From the NCBI RefSeq assembly GCF_014873535.1, contig NZ_JADBEF010000001.1:3534001-3598000 (forward strand): a stretch of 64,000 nucleotides of DNA, in the 5' to 3' direction. Both the position numbers and the translations under genes were made by a program. The number at the start of each line of letters is the position of its first letter. Position 1 is the stretch's first letter. The notes under the pieces were generated by a model. That model had not been told where the DNA came from and ran no database searches. It saw only the letters and a list, made by a program, of their open reading frames with translations. The DNA comes from Nonomuraea africana (GTDB lineage: Bacteria; Actinomycetota; Actinomycetes; Streptosporangiales; Streptosporangiaceae). Below, in pieces: positions 16,893 to 31,314 of the stretch.

Positions 16893-16950
16893 GGATCGCT
16901 TGCCGTACAGACTGGGCTGTGAAGACGCGCGGTAAAGACGTGGATGGTGG

Positions 16951-17712
16951 TTATTCGGTGCCGTCGCCCGCGCCCGCCTCGGGCGCGGTCGGCGGGGTGT
17001 CCTCGTCGGACGCAGTGGGCGGGGGCGCGGCCGGGAGCAGGCGCTCCAGCCTCGCCCCCGTCAGACGCTGGAACTTGCGGTGCTCGCGGTTGCGGTCGAG
17101 CACCGCCACCTCCAGCTGACCCGCGGGCGGACGCTCCCCGCCGGGCTCGGTCAGCGCCGCCAGCGCCACCTCCAGCGCCTCGGCCAGCGTCATCCCCTCC
17201 CGGTAGCGCTCCTTCAGCCGGGTCCCCACCGCCTCGGCCTGGCCGCCCATCGCCGCGAAGCCGTGCTCGTCGAAGACCGACCCGTCGAAGGTCAGCCGGT
17301 AGATCGCGTCGCCGTCGGCGGTCTCGCCCACCTCGGCCACCACGACCTCGACCTCGAGGGACTTGATCGACTCGGTGAAGATCCGGCCGAGGTTGGAGGC
17401 GTAGAGGTTGGCCAGCCCCCTGCCCGTCACGTCGGTGCGGTCGTAGGTGTAGCCGTTGATGTCGGCGTAGCGGATGCCGCCGAGCCGCAGCTCCTCGAAC
17501 TCGTTGTAGCGGCCCACCGCGGCGAAGCCGATCCTGTCGTAGATCTCGCTCACCTTGTGCAGCGCCCGCGACGGGTTCGGGGCGACGAACAGGATGCCGT
17601 CGACGTACTGCAGCACCACCACGCTACGGCCACGCGCGATGCCCTTGCGCGCGTAGTCGGCCTTGTCGCGCATGATCTGCTCGGGCGAGGCATATCCAAA
17701 AGGCATGGACAC
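16951..17712 (-). CDS. prcA: 20S proteasome alpha subunit
   Basis: PrcA forms the outer gating rings of the actinobacterial 20S proteasome. The 253-residue protein shows the alpha-type N terminus [26 protein letters not shown], a Ntn-hydrolase fold without a catalytic Thr, and a low-complexity acidic/proline tail (about 215-253) that varies among species. GTG 17712 with AGGA about 9-10 nt upstream is taken as start; ATG 17706 two codons later is possible. It follows prcB by 15 nt, so the core particle is one operon. Confidence 0.96.
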   Translation of the reverse strand: MSMPFGYASPEQIMRDKADYARKGIARGRSVVVLQYVDGILFVAPNPSRALHKVSEIYDRIGFAAVGRYNEFEELRLGGIRYADINGYTYDRTDVTGRGLANLYASNLGRIFTESIKSLEVEVVVAEVGETADGDAIYRLTFDGSVFDEHGFAAMGGQAEAVGTRLKERYREGMTLAEALEVALAALTEPGGERPPAGQLEVAVLDRNREHRKFQRLTGARLERLLPAAPPPTASDEDTPPTAPEAGAGDGTE

Positions 17713-17727
17713 TTCGGCAGGTCCTTT

Positions 17728-18576
17728 CTAGCGCAGCGGGGCGATGGGGCCGTCAGGGGAGATCATGCGTTCCTCGAGCATCCGCTCGACCACCGCGGCG
17801 ACCTCGTCGTCGCTCAGGCGGCGGAAGCCGTCCGCGTCGATGACGGAGACGATCGGCCAGATCTTCCTCGACACGTCGGGACCGCCGGTGGCCGAGTCGT
17901 CGTCCGCGGCGTCGTAGAGCGCCTGGATCACCGTGGTCACGATGTCCTCGGCCGAGGCGTTCTCGCGGTAGAGCTTCTTCAGCGAGCCCCTCGCGAAGAT
18001 CGAGCCCGAGCCGATCGCGTCGAACTTGTCCCGCTCGTACGGCCCGCCCGCCACGTCGTAGCTGAAGATCCGCCCTCCGTCGCGCTCGGGATCGTAGGCG
18101 GCGAACAGCGGCACGACCACCAGGCCCTGCATCGCCATCCCGAGGTTGCCCCTGATCATCGTCGCCAGCCGGTTGGCCTTGCCCGCCACCGACAGCGTGC
18201 GACCCTCCATCTTCTCGTAGTGCTCCAGCTCCACCCGGTAGAGCCTGGCCATCTCGATGCCCGTGCTGGCCGTGCCCGCGATGCCCATGCAGGAGTAGTC
18301 GTCGGTGCGGAACACCTTCTGAATGTCTCGCTGCGAGATCACGTTCCCTGACGTCGCCCTGCGGTCGCCCGCCATCACCACCCCGCCGGCGCAGGTGGCG
18401 GCCACGATCGTGGTCGCGTGCGGCACCTGGTCACCGACCGGCGTGGCCAGCGTCTCGCGGCGCGCCGGCAGCAGGTCAGGAGCGTGCCTGCCGACGAACT
18501 CGGCGAACGAGGAACTTCCGTTGTTCACGAAGAGCTGGCTCATCAAGCCGGCGGGCAGATCCCTGTGCTGTGCCAC
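17728..18576 (-). CDS. prcB: 20S proteasome beta subunit
   Basis: PrcB forms the inner catalytic rings. The 282-residue precursor has a propeptide of about 54 residues ending VPHA. Autocleavage would expose Thr55 of [19 protein letters not shown]; Asp17 and Lys33 of the mature numbering are present (AGDRR and DIQK). GGAGGGAG precedes GTG 18576. In many actinobacteria pup lies immediately upstream; here pup is about 3.3 kb away, behind a polymerase and a hydrolase gene. Confidence 0.97.
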   Translation of the reverse strand: MAQHRDLPAGLMSQLFVNNGSSSFAEFVGRHAPDLLPARRETLATPVGDQVPHATTIVAATCAGGVVMAGDRRATSGNVISQRDIQKVFRTDDYSCMGIAGTASTGIEMARLYRVELEHYEKMEGRTLSVAGKANRLATMIRGNLGMAMQGLVVVPLFAAYDPERDGGRIFSYDVAGGPYERDKFDAIGSGSIFARGSLKKLYRENASAEDIVTTVIQALYDAADDDSATGGPDVSRKIWPIVSVIDADGFRRLSDDEVAAVVERMLEERMISPDGPIAPLR

Positions 18577-18921
18577 GCGACTCCCTCCAAAACCTCAGTG
18601 TCCTTAGGGCGACCCTACTCATGTTGTGCTGGTGCATGCACTTCCCACGATCAGCTGAGCGCGAACCATTTCCGCGCCACGAGGGCAGCCAGATTGTCGA
18701 TATGTCGTGACAACCTCTCGCCTCGGATGACCACACTCCCCCGGCGAGCTGCGATGATCGTCACCACGCCGTCCCGGCCGAACGCCACGGCGCCGCACGG
18801 CCCTGGCCCGCACGGCCACCGACGTGCGTTCCAGGCGAGTACCTGCACCGCCGCTCTCTCGACAGCCCGGCCCCACGGTCACCTCCGTCCTGGGAATCGC
18901 CGGGCGGTCATACTGGACACC
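18577..18921. other. Divergent intergenic region between prcB and the Y-family polymerase
   Basis: No gene is supported here. It must hold the prcBA promoter on the minus strand. A TTGTC/GACAA inverted repeat with a 10-nt spacer lies at 18694-18713 and could be an operator; I could not match it to a known LexA or PafBC site. Confidence 0.4.
18909..18914 (+). promoter_or_regulatory. Possible -10 box for the Y-family polymerase
   Basis: CATACT (A2 and T6 of TANNNT conserved) lies 7 nt before ATG 18922, compatible with a leaderless transcript. Confidence 0.3.
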
Positions 18922-19938
18922 ATGCGGGACTGGGTGCTCCACCTCGACCTCGACGCCTTCATGGCCGCCGTCGAGATCCTGCGCAATCCCGAGCTGCGCG
19001 GCCGTCCCGTCATCGTCGGCGGCAACGGCGACCCCACCACCCCGCGCACCGTCGTCTCCACCGCCTCCTACGAGGCCCGCGAGTACGGCGTCCACTCCGG
19101 CATGCCCATGCGCACGGCCCTCAGACGCTGCCCTGACGCCGTCTACCTCCCGACCGACCTGCCCGCCTACGAGGCCGCCAGCGCCGCCGTCATGGCCGTC
19201 CTGCGGACGTTCCCCGTCGTCGTGGAGGTCTGGGGCCTCGACGAGGCCTTCCTCGGCGCGCGCACCGACGACCCCGAGACCCTCGCCCGCGACATCCAGC
19301 GCGCCGTCACCGACAAGACCGGGCTCACCTGCTCGATCGGCATCGGCGACAACAAGCACCAGGCCAAGCTCGCCGCCCAGTTCGAGAAGCCGTCAGGCGT
19401 CTCGCGCCTCACCACCGACACCTGGACGGACGTCATGGGCGAGCGTCCGACCACCGCGCTGTGGGGCATCGGTGCCAAGACGGCCAAGAAGCTGGCCGAC
19501 CTGGGCCTGCACACCGTCAACCAGCTCGCCGCCGCCGACCCCGCCGTCCTCGCCGCCCGCTTCGGCCCCACCAACGGCCCGTGGCTGCGCTACCTGGCGC
19601 TCGGCAGGGGCGAGACCACCATCACCACCGCCCCGTGGGTGCCGCGCGGCCACAGCCACGAGACCACCTTCACTCACGACCTCACCGATCCCGCCGCCAT
19701 GCGCGATCACATCGCCGCCCTGGCCGGACGGCTCGCCACCGAGACCGAGGGACGCCCGGTCATCCGCGTCACGGTGAAGGTCCGTTCCGTGCCCTTCGTC
19801 ACCCACACCCGCCAGGCCAAGCTCCCCGAACCCACCCTCGACGCGGCCACCATCCAGCAGGCCGCCCTGGCGATCTTCGACCGCTTCGCCCAGGACAGGC
19901 CCGTCCGTCTCCTCGGCGTCTCCGTCGAGTACGCCTGA
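18922..19938 (+). CDS. Y-family DNA polymerase (DinB/Pol IV-like)
   Basis: A 338-residue translesion polymerase. The palm carries HLDLDAFMAAVE (metal-binding Asp) and VWGLDEAFLGA (second acidic pair); fingers VVSTASYEAREYGVHSGMP; thumb helix-hairpin-helix LWGIGAKTAKKLADLGL; little finger to the C terminus. It is short, and no beta-clamp-binding tail is evident, so how it is recruited is unclear. ATG 18922 is chosen over a longer in-frame extension because the core begins there. It interrupts the pup-prcB interval on the opposite strand. A link to PafBC-controlled DNA damage is only suggestive. Confidence 0.9.
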   Translation: MRDWVLHLDLDAFMAAVEILRNPELRGRPVIVGGNGDPTTPRTVVSTASYEAREYGVHSGMPMRTALRRCPDAVYLPTDLPAYEAASAAVMAVLRTFPVVVEVWGLDEAFLGARTDDPETLARDIQRAVTDKTGLTCSIGIGDNKHQAKLAAQFEKPSGVSRLTTDTWTDVMGERPTTALWGIGAKTAKKLADLGLHTVNQLAAADPAVLAARFGPTNGPWLRYLALGRGETTITTAPWVPRGHSHETTFTHDLTDPAAMRDHIAALAGRLATETEGRPVIRVTVKVRSVPFVTHTRQAKLPEPTLDAATIQQAALAIFDRFAQDRPVRLLGVSVEYA

Positions 19939-20096
19939 ACCGCCCTCTGCCTCCCGGTGCCAGCGAGAACAACGGCTGACACTCCAGGCGGTTTGCCGCC
20001 CGCCCAACGCGCCGCCGACCACCACCGCGGAGGCGACGGTCCTGAGGCGTCCGGTTCCCGCGACTCCACCGCGAGGGAAGGGACGACCAGCCGTGT

Positions 20097-20220
20097 AGGA
20101 CCGGCACCATCCGCCCTCAGACGGCCCCGCCGCACGAGGACCCTCATGAACAACCGCCTTCCCTTGCAGGACCGGCACCATCCGCCCTCAGGACGGCTCC
20201 GCCGCACGAGGGCCCTCGTG
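20097..20220. repeat. Tandem pair of ~50-bp direct repeats
   Basis: An approximately 50-bp unit beginning AGGACCGGCACCATCCGCC occurs at 20097-20148 and again at 20168-20220 (71-bp offset) with only a few differences. Just downstream (20278-20335) a short GTCCTGAGG motif recurs three to four times. The 19939-20371 gap has no supported gene. Confidence 0.7.
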
Positions 20221-20371
20221 GAAATACGGCCCGACCAGGTGCCGGTGCTGCGGATGGCGCCGGTCCCAGCGGGCGGGGCCGTCCTGAGGAAGAGCCGTCC
20301 TGAGGCAGAGCGGTCTGAGGCGGGGCCGTCCTGAGGCGGCCCGTCGCCTCGGCGGAACGCGAGGAGAGCCT

Positions 20372-21337
20372 TCAGCGCCCGCTCGACCTCACGGCGAACG
20401 CCGAGTCGTCCGGCCTCTGGCGGGAGTCGGCATGCCGGGCCAGCAGGTCGCCGCAGAACGAGCGGATGGCGCGGTTGACCACCGTGGGCTTCTCCCACGG
20501 CATGAAGTGCCCGGCTCCCGGCACCCAGAACGGCCCCACGACCTGCGGATAGGCGATCGCGCACCGTTCGGCGATGTGGTCGCCGATCGTCACCTGGTCG
20601 GGGCCGATGAGGACGAGCGTCGGCTGCTGAACAGGCCGGTCGGTCATCTCGGGGGCCGACAGGGGACGGGTGCCCATCACCACCTCATAGTCGGCGAAGG
20701 AGGCCCGCAGCCGGTCGGCGTCGGCGTAGGGCTCGGTGAGCAGGTCGAGGTCGGCCTCGCTGAACGCGCCGGGCGGGCACCACATCCGATGGCCGAAGAA
20801 CTCGGCGATGTAGCGCCGCCGCCGTTCGGGGGTGTCGAGTTCGGCGACGAGTTCGTCGGCATGGAGTCCCTGGCGGCGCTGGTAGTCGTAGATCGCCGGC
20901 TTGGGCGTGCCCGGGGGGATTCCGGCCGCGGCGAACTCCTCGGGCAGGTCAGGCATCGAGTCGTCGAGCACCACCAGCCGGTCCACCCTGTCGGGGTGGC
21001 GTGTGGCCAGGTCAATGGTGATCATCGCGCCGAGGTCGTGCCCTGCCACGACGGCGCGCTCCCAGCCCAGGGCGTTCATGAGGCCGACCAGGTCGGCGTT
21101 GAAGGCGGCGAAGTCATAGAAGCCGTCAGGAGCGAAGTCGGAGTCGCCGTAACCGCGCAGGTCGGGGGCGGCGACGTCGAACCCGGCCGCGGCGAGCTCC
21201 TCGATGTTGTGCGACCAGATAAGACTGGTGCAGGGGAAACCGTGGATGAGCAGCAACGGCACCCCGCCCTGGCCGCTCCGCCGGACCGCCAGCCGATGTC
21301 CTTCGCCGACAGTGACGAACGTGGGAGAAATGGCCAT
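20372..21337 (-). CDS. Alpha/beta hydrolase, epoxide hydrolase/dehalogenase type
   Basis: A 321-residue alpha/beta hydrolase. The oxyanion motif is HGFP, the nucleophile elbow GHDLGA has Asp rather than Ser, and a late GAGHFMPWEKP supplies the catalytic His. Asp nucleophiles mark epoxide hydrolases and haloalkane/haloacetate dehalogenases; the substrate cannot be told. ATG 21337 fits the domain; an in-frame ATG at 21352 is equally possible, since neither has a clear ribosome-binding site. It lies between pup and prcB on the minus strand but separated from both by long repeat-containing gaps. Confidence 0.85.
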   Translation of the reverse strand: MAISPTFVTVGEGHRLAVRRSGQGGVPLLLIHGFPCTSLIWSHNIEELAAAGFDVAAPDLRGYGDSDFAPDGFYDFAAFNADLVGLMNALGWERAVVAGHDLGAMITIDLATRHPDRVDRLVVLDDSMPDLPEEFAAAGIPPGTPKPAIYDYQRRQGLHADELVAELDTPERRRRYIAEFFGHRMWCPPGAFSEADLDLLTEPYADADRLRASFADYEVVMGTRPLSAPEMTDRPVQQPTLVLIGPDQVTIGDHIAERCAIAYPQVVGPFWVPGAGHFMPWEKPTVVNRAIRSFCGDLLARHADSRQRPDDSAFAVRSSGR

Positions 21338-21406
21338 GGCACATCGTTGCATGCGCCACCGACAGTATCGGACCGCCTGATCTGCCCAAAGACGTGAACT
21401 GATGCA

Positions 21407-21478
21407 GCTTCCAGGGGCGGAGGGAGCTTCCATGGGGCGGAGGGAGTTCCATGGAGCAGAGGGAGCTTCCATCCACCC
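21407..21478. repeat. Short tandem repeat, about 19-20 bp unit x 3.5
   Basis: Imperfect units of the form G(C)TTCCATGGGGCGGAGGGA follow one another, in the gap between the hydrolase and pup. Nothing else is supported in 21353-21853, apart from a likely pup terminator region. Confidence 0.65.
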
Positions 21479-21853
21479 AAGGTGGGAGGCACGAGATCGT
21501 GGAGCGCCGTCTGCTCACTGGCCGAGGCGCAGTCGTCAACGGCAGAGGAGACCGGCTCTGGCGGGATCAGGAGGTCCGGGGCGAGGTCGGCGATCAGCAG
21601 GGCTCAAGGCGGTGTCCCTCGCACCTGGTGGCAGGCGTCGGGGAGGGGTGGCCGTCTCGGGGGCTGCCCGGCGACGGCGGCGTGTGGACGGCGCAGAGCC
21701 CGCCCTGCCGGGCGAGCGTGCGCTCGTCGTCGTCCTCGGTGGTGCGATGCGGGCCAGGCCGGATGAGCCCTCGGTACGGCACACCGCCGCCGAGCCAGGA
21801 TCAGCTCGAACCTGGACGTCTCTCCATCGTGGCCCCTTATCTATGCGTTTTGC

Positions 21854-22063
21854 CTACTCCCCACCCTTTTGCACGTACGAGCGCACGAACTCCTCTGCGT
21901 TCTCTTCGAGAACTTCGTCGATTTCGTCCAGGATCGCGTCGACGTCGTCGGTCAGCTTCTCCTGCCGCTCCTGCACATCGCCGCCCGCCGAGGCCTCGGT
22001 CTCCTCGACCTCGTTCTCGCGACGACCGGTCTGCTTCTGACCGCCGGTGTCCCTGTTCGCCAT
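21854..22063 (-). CDS. pup: Prokaryotic ubiquitin-like protein Pup
   Basis: Pup is the protein tag attached by PafA. The 69-residue disordered protein has the helical C-terminal half (DDVDAILDEIDEVLEENAEEF) that binds the Mpa coiled coil, and ends VQKGGE. The terminal residue is Glu (GAG codon) rather than Gln, so it needs no deamidation by Dop before ligation. ATG 22063 follows GGAGGTTGATC. The gene stands alone between a long gap and a divergent membrane-protein gene, instead of directly beside prcB. Confidence 0.96.
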   Translation of the reverse strand: MANRDTGGQKQTGRRENEVEETEASAGGDVQERQEKLTDDVDAILDEIDEVLEENAEEFVRSYVQKGGE

Positions 22064-22155
22064 GATCAACCTCCGCTTGGGGGACTGCCTCTAGTGGATA
22101 TCTTCCCCGAACCGACCGACATTGCGCGCCCAATGCCGCGCGATCTTCAACGAGG

Positions 22156-22184
22156 TTGACTAGATAGCCCCCCTATCCAATACT
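22156..22184 (+). promoter_or_regulatory. Sigma-70-like promoter for the membrane protein gene
   Basis: TTGACT (22156-22161) and AATACT (22179-22184) are separated by 17 nt, placing transcription start near 22191, about 20 nt before ATG 22212. Confidence 0.5.
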
Positions 22185-22211
22185 GGACCCCTATCTCCCA
22201 GGAGGTCCAGG

Positions 22212-22616
22212 ATGTCCCCTTCCACACTGAGCACCGCGGGTGTGCTGCTCATCACAGTCCCCGGCGTCGCCTATGGCGGCGTCACGCTGCTGACGTTCCT
22301 CATGCGGAGCGTCCCCGGATACAACGACAACCCGGTCAGGCGCGGCCTCTGGCGGGCCGGACACGCCCATGCGGGGGTGCTGGTGCTGTTCAGCCTGGTC
22401 GCGCTGCTGTACATCGACGCGGCGACACTCTCGGACGGGATGAAGTCGCTGGTGCGCACGCTCATCGTGGCGGCGCCGATCCTGATGCCGCTGGGCTTCT
22501 TCCTGTCGGTGATCCGGCCGAGGGACACGAAGCCGAGCCGGCTGATCTGGCTGACCTTCGCGGGCGGCCTGTCGCTCGCCGTCGGGACGCTGATCCTGGG
22601 CATCTCACTGCTGTAG
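22212..22616 (+). CDS. Four-pass membrane protein of unknown function
   Basis: A 134-residue protein with four predicted transmembrane segments (about 8-31, 48-68, 79-101, 111-133). Short loops contain RSVPGYNDNPVRRGLWRAGHAHAG; the RAGHAHAG histidines in helix two could bind a ligand or metal. AGGAGGTCCAGG lies directly before the ATG and a sigma-70-like promoter is upstream. I recognise no named family. It is divergent from pup and convergent with dop. Confidence 0.8.
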   Translation: MSPSTLSTAGVLLITVPGVAYGGVTLLTFLMRSVPGYNDNPVRRGLWRAGHAHAGVLVLFSLVALLYIDAATLSDGMKSLVRTLIVAAPILMPLGFFLSVIRPRDTKPSRLIWLTFAGGLSLAVGTLILGISLL

Positions 22617-22808
22617 CGAGCGTCGATGAGTCCCGTAAGGTGGCCGGCGCGGGGTCCCAGAGGCGGGACGGCCTCAGGCGCCGCATGACGCGGCAGCGAG
22701 CCCTCCCGCGCGAGGTACACCGCACCCGGGCACGGGGCCGTGAGGGGCGCGTTGGCCCGGCCGTACGTGGGTCGGGCGCCACCGGGGCGACGAGATCGAT
22801 CGACCCCC

Positions 22809-23153
22809 GATCAGGACCGCGACCAAGTCGGCTCCCGGCGGTCAGAGCCGCGAGGAGGTCGGCCGCAGGACCACCATCAGGCCGGATGCCCCAGGAGGGG
22901 CAGCGGCGAGGAGGGCCGAGCCGATCAAGACAGCGACCACGTCGGACGCGGCGGTCAGCACGGCAACCAATCGCACGCGGCGGCCATAGCGGCGATCAGG
23001 CAGGATGTCCCGGTAACGCCAGCGGCGAGGAGGGCCGAGCCGATCGGAGCCACGATCAGGCCGACCGCTCCAGGCCATGGGAGCGGCGAGGTCGGTCGCC
23101 GGCGGTCAGGGCCGCGAAGGGGTCCGCCCCCCGCCGGTCAGGGCCGAGACAGG
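22809..23153. repeat. Degenerate repeats resembling the dop 3' end
   Basis: The gap beyond the dop stop contains several imperfect copies of a motif like CGGTCAGGGCCGC-(A/G)-GAGGTCGG, which is the last ~10 codons of dop. Clear copies start near 22809, 22837, 23098 and 23138. A 25-bp segment beginning AGCGGCGAGGAGGGCCGAGC occurs twice, near 22906 and 23022. No gene is supported in 22617-23154. Confidence 0.55.
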
Positions 23154-23154
23154 C

Positions 23155-24669
23155 TCAGTCGCCGCCGGTCAGGGCCGCTACGAGGTCGGCGGCGGTGCGG
23201 CAGCGGTCGAAGAGCTCGCCGACGTGCGCCTTGGTGCCGCGCAGCGGCTCGAGGGTCGGGACCCGCTGCAGGGACTCACGTCCGGGGATGTCGAAGATGA
23301 CGGAGTCCCACGAGGCCGCCGCGACGGACTCGCTGTACTGCCGCAGGCAGCGCCCCCGAAAGTAGGCGCGAGTGTCGGTGGGCGGGTTCTCGACCGCGCG
23401 CTGGACCTGCTCCTCGGTGACCAGGCGCTGCATGCGTCCGCGGGCGACCAGGCGGTTGTAGAGGCCGCGGTCGGGCCTGATGTCGGAGTACTGCAGGTCG
23501 ACCAGCTGGAGCCGCGGGTGCGACCAGGCGAGGCCGTCACGCGTGCGGTAGCCCTCGAGGAGCTCCAGCTTGGCGACCCAGTCGAGCTCGCGGGAGAGCT
23601 GCATGGGGTCCTCGGCCAGGCGGGTCAGGACGGACTCCCAGCGGTCGAGGATGTCCTTGTTCATCTCCTCGGTGGCGGTGCCGCGCTCCTCGACGTACTT
23701 GCGGGCCTGCTCGAGGTACTCCATCTGCAGCTGGATGGCGGTGAGCTTGCGCCCGTCGCGCATCGGGATCTCGTAGCGGCAGGTGGGGTCGTGGGAGACC
23801 GCGCGCAGCGCCTGGACGGGATTGTCGACCGCCAGGTCACGGGTGAGGAAGTTGTCCTCGATCATGGCCAGCACGAGGGCCGTCGTTCCGAGCTTCAAAT
23901 ATGTCGAAATTTCCGACATGTTGGCGTCGCCGATGATGACGTGCAGGCGGCGGTACTTCTCCGGATCGGCGTGCGGCTCGTCACGCGTGTTGATGATGGG
24001 CCGCTTGAGCGTCGTCTCCAGACCCACCTCGACCTCGAAGAAGTCGGCCCGCTGGCTGATCTGGAAGCCCTCGCCGCGGGAGTCCTGCCCGATGCCGACC
24101 TTGCCCGAGCCCACCACGACCTGGCGCGAGACGAAGAACGGCGTCAGGTGCCTGACGATGTCGGCGAAGGGCGTGGCCCTGCGCATGAGGTAGTTCTCGT
24201 GGCAGCCGTAGGAGGCGCCCTTGGCGTCGGTGTTGTTCTTGTAGAGCTGGATCGGCGCGTTGGTGGGGATCGCCGAGGCGCGCACGGCGGCGTCGTACAT
24301 CACCCGCTCGCCCGCCTTGTCCCAGATGACGGCCGCGCGAGGGTTGGTGCACTCGGGCGTGGAGTACTCCGGGTGGGCGTGGTCGACGTAGAGGCGCGCG
24401 CCGTTGGTGAGGATGACGTTGGCCAGGCCGAGGTCCTCGTCGGTCAGCTGGCTGGGGTCGGCGACCTCCCGGGCCAGGTCGAAGCCTCTGGCATCACGAA
24501 GCGGGTTCTCCTCCTCGAAGTCCCACCGCGCCCTGCGCGCCCTGGCCGCCGAGGCGGCCAGGTAGGCGTTCACGACCTGCGAGGAGGTCACCATCGCGTT
24601 GGCGCCTGGCTGGCCGGGTACGGAGATGCCGTACTCGGTCTCGATGCCCATCACCCGACGCACCGTCAT
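23155..24669 (-). CDS. dop: Pup deamidase/depupylase Dop
   Basis: Dop removes Pup from substrates and, where Pup ends in Gln, deamidates it. It is 504 residues, homologous to PafA, and carries the Dop-type start [24 protein letters not shown], whose insertion relative to PafA marks the Dop loop region. [16 protein letters not shown] contains the catalytic Asp; [20 protein letters not shown] and [19 protein letters not shown] are conserved. ATG 24669 has AGAGGG 5 nt before it; GTG 24675 is an alternative. Here Pup already ends in Glu, so depupylation is the likely main activity. Confidence 0.96.
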   Translation of the reverse strand: MTVRRVMGIETEYGISVPGQPGANAMVTSSQVVNAYLAASAARARRARWDFEEENPLRDARGFDLAREVADPSQLTDEDLGLANVILTNGARLYVDHAHPEYSTPECTNPRAAVIWDKAGERVMYDAAVRASAIPTNAPIQLYKNNTDAKGASYGCHENYLMRRATPFADIVRHLTPFFVSRQVVVGSGKVGIGQDSRGEGFQISQRADFFEVEVGLETTLKRPIINTRDEPHADPEKYRRLHVIIGDANMSEISTYLKLGTTALVLAMIEDNFLTRDLAVDNPVQALRAVSHDPTCRYEIPMRDGRKLTAIQLQMEYLEQARKYVEERGTATEEMNKDILDRWESVLTRLAEDPMQLSRELDWVAKLELLEGYRTRDGLAWSHPRLQLVDLQYSDIRPDRGLYNRLVARGRMQRLVTEEQVQRAVENPPTDTRAYFRGRCLRQYSESVAAASWDSVIFDIPGRESLQRVPTLEPLRGTKAHVGELFDRCRTAADLVAALTGGD

Positions 24670-24754
24670 GCGCACCCTCTGTTCGTCCGGGTCTGTCTAT
24701 CCGCCGTTTATATGCCCGAGCCTATGCCCTTCACAGTCCCTGAGGGTCACAGAG

Positions 24755-25888
24755 TTATGGCACCGACGCCTTTTCAGCCTGTACGGCGGGCATTGGCGTG
24801 CTTTGCGGCGTGCGCCGAGGCCGAAGGAGTCGCTGAAGAGGCCGCTCGGCACAGGAATAGACAAGATATGACAAGAGCAGGGTCACGAGTGTGGCGATGA
24901 CGCCGACGATCCAGGCGGGCATCGCGCCGACCAGGGGCGGGATCAGGACCACGGCGACGACGCTATGGAACAGGTAGAGCGGGTAGGTGGTCCCGCCGAG
25001 CGCGGTCAGCACCGGCGAGGACGGCATCCTGAGGTAGCCGAGCGCGACCATGGCCATGACGGCGAAGATCAGCGTGATGGTGAAGACGACGCCGAACTCC
25101 GTGACCGGCATGGCCTTCGCGCCCGCGAGTTTGACGCGGCTGGCCACCCGGACGAGGGCGGAGTCCACCGACAGCACCCACGAGCCGGCGAACAGCAGCC
25201 ACGGCGGCCAGGCCGAGCCGAAGCGATGGATGAGGTACAGCGCCATCCCTGCGATGAAATATCCGGCATAGCGCGGCATGACGATCTCGGTGACGATCTC
25301 ATGACCGAGGAGGGCGACCTGGTCGCCGAGGAAGTGCACGGGGACGGCCGCGGCCAGCCAGACGGCCATGAAGGCCAGCACCCGCCCATAGGTGACGCCC
25401 ACGATCACCAGGATCGAGATGAGCAGATAGAAGCGCAGCTCGGCCCAGAGCGACCAGTAGACGCCGCTGGCGTCCCCCACGTCGAACAGCCGCTGGAACA
25501 TGGTCGCGTTGACCGCGTACTCGCCCGCCGACAGCTTGGGATCCAGCGGCTTGGCGGCCAGCACGCCGTACACGACGACCACCGCGGCCAGGCTCAGCCA
25601 GTAGGCCGGGTAGAGGCGCACGAACCTGGACCAGGCGAACGCCCCCAGCCCCCGGCCCCAGACCGTCATGAGGATGACGAACCCGCTGATCACGAAGAAG
25701 AGCTCGACGCCGAGGATGCCGAGCCCCGCGACGGGAGCCAGCCAGGGGAACAGCGTCGCTGGCCGCTCCCCCCAGACGGAGGCGAACGCCACGAAGAAGT
25801 GGAAGGCGAGGACGGCCATGGCGGCGATGAAGCGGAGCAGATCGAGCTCTGCGAGCCGCCCCGGGGTCTGTGATCGCCTGGCGCTCAT
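24755..25888 (-). CDS. Membrane acyltransferase (acyltransferase 3 family)
   Basis: A 377-residue integral membrane protein of the OafA/YrhL-like acyltransferase family, which moves acyl groups to extracytoplasmic sugars or other acceptors. The start RLAELDLLRFIAAMAVLAFHFF contains the family's RxxD-like region and the membrane His, and about ten hydrophobic segments follow. ATG 25888 is used; GTG 25903 five codons upstream is possible. It is divergent from the encapsulin operon, and only a short promoter region separates them; a functional link is not shown. Confidence 0.85.
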   Translation of the reverse strand: MSARRSQTPGRLAELDLLRFIAAMAVLAFHFFVAFASVWGERPATLFPWLAPVAGLGILGVELFFVISGFVILMTVWGRGLGAFAWSRFVRLYPAYWLSLAAVVVVYGVLAAKPLDPKLSAGEYAVNATMFQRLFDVGDASGVYWSLWAELRFYLLISILVIVGVTYGRVLAFMAVWLAAAVPVHFLGDQVALLGHEIVTEIVMPRYAGYFIAGMALYLIHRFGSAWPPWLLFAGSWVLSVDSALVRVASRVKLAGAKAMPVTEFGVVFTITLIFAVMAMVALGYLRMPSSPVLTALGGTTYPLYLFHSVVAVVLIPPLVGAMPAWIVGVIATLVTLLLSYLVYSCAERPLQRLLRPRRTPQSTPMPAVQAEKASVP

Positions 25889-26034
25889 CCGTCGTCTCTG
25901 CACGCCCTTTTGACGGGGTTTGGTGCGGTTGGGTTCCGTGTGGCTGGTGAGACTTTACCATTACCCGTGTTTTACTTTCCGTTGACAGTAGATAACTCTG
26001 CGTGTCGAAGTCCTCCGGACGGATGGGTGAGGGA

Positions 26035-30892
<4,858 letters not shown>

Positions 30893-31040
30893 CCGAGGGC
30901 GCTCTGGAAGGGGCGCTGTGGAAGGGAGACGGTGGAGGGCGGGAAAGTGCGCCCTCCACCGCTTTCGCATCTACCCAGGAAGACCTCAAGGCCACGGGTG
31001 CGCACGCTCAAGCACCCGACCCGCGATCCGGCGCCCGGCA

Positions 31041-31176
31041 CTGAGACGGGCGACACCTGAGACCGGCACAGCCCGAGAGACCCGCACACCCCAGAGACCG
31101 GCGCGGGCTCAGAGACGGGGCGCGGGCTCAGAGACGGAGACTCGCTTAGAGACGGGGGCTCTCGGAGACGGGCACG
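31041..31176. repeat. GAGAC(G/C)GG micro-repeats
   Basis: The octamer-like motif GAGAC(G/C)GG recurs about eight times at irregular 14-24 bp spacing between the shell 2 stop and the mpa terminator. No gene is supported in 30893-31314. Confidence 0.6.
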
Positions 31177-31266
31177 TGGGCTCGTGGCGAGGGGCCGGCC
31201 CTGGGCGCCGCAGCGGCCCCGCATCGTCGAAAGGGCCGCCCCTTGGGCACGGAGCGGCCCCGCACG

Positions 31267-31305
31267 TCGAAGGGCCGCTCCCCCGAGGGAAGCGGCCCCT
31301 TTCGA
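31267..31305 (-). terminator. Terminator hairpin after mpa
   Basis: Arms TCGAAGGGCCGCT and AGCGGCCCCTTTCGA pair with a small bulge around a C-rich/GAGGG loop, 10 nt beyond the mpa stop. Confidence 0.55.
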
Positions 31306-31314
31306 CCGTAGGAC

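Noticed and set aside
20372..21853. Insertion sequence carrying the hydrolase
   Set aside because: No transposase, terminal inverted repeats or target duplication found; flanking arrays are simple tandem repeats.
26002..26034. Longer shell 1 N terminus from GTG 26002
   Set aside because: Shell 2 begins at the equivalent of ATG 26035 and no ribosome-binding site supports the GTG. A TTGACA/TAGATA pair just upstream keeps it possible, so it is noted, not used.
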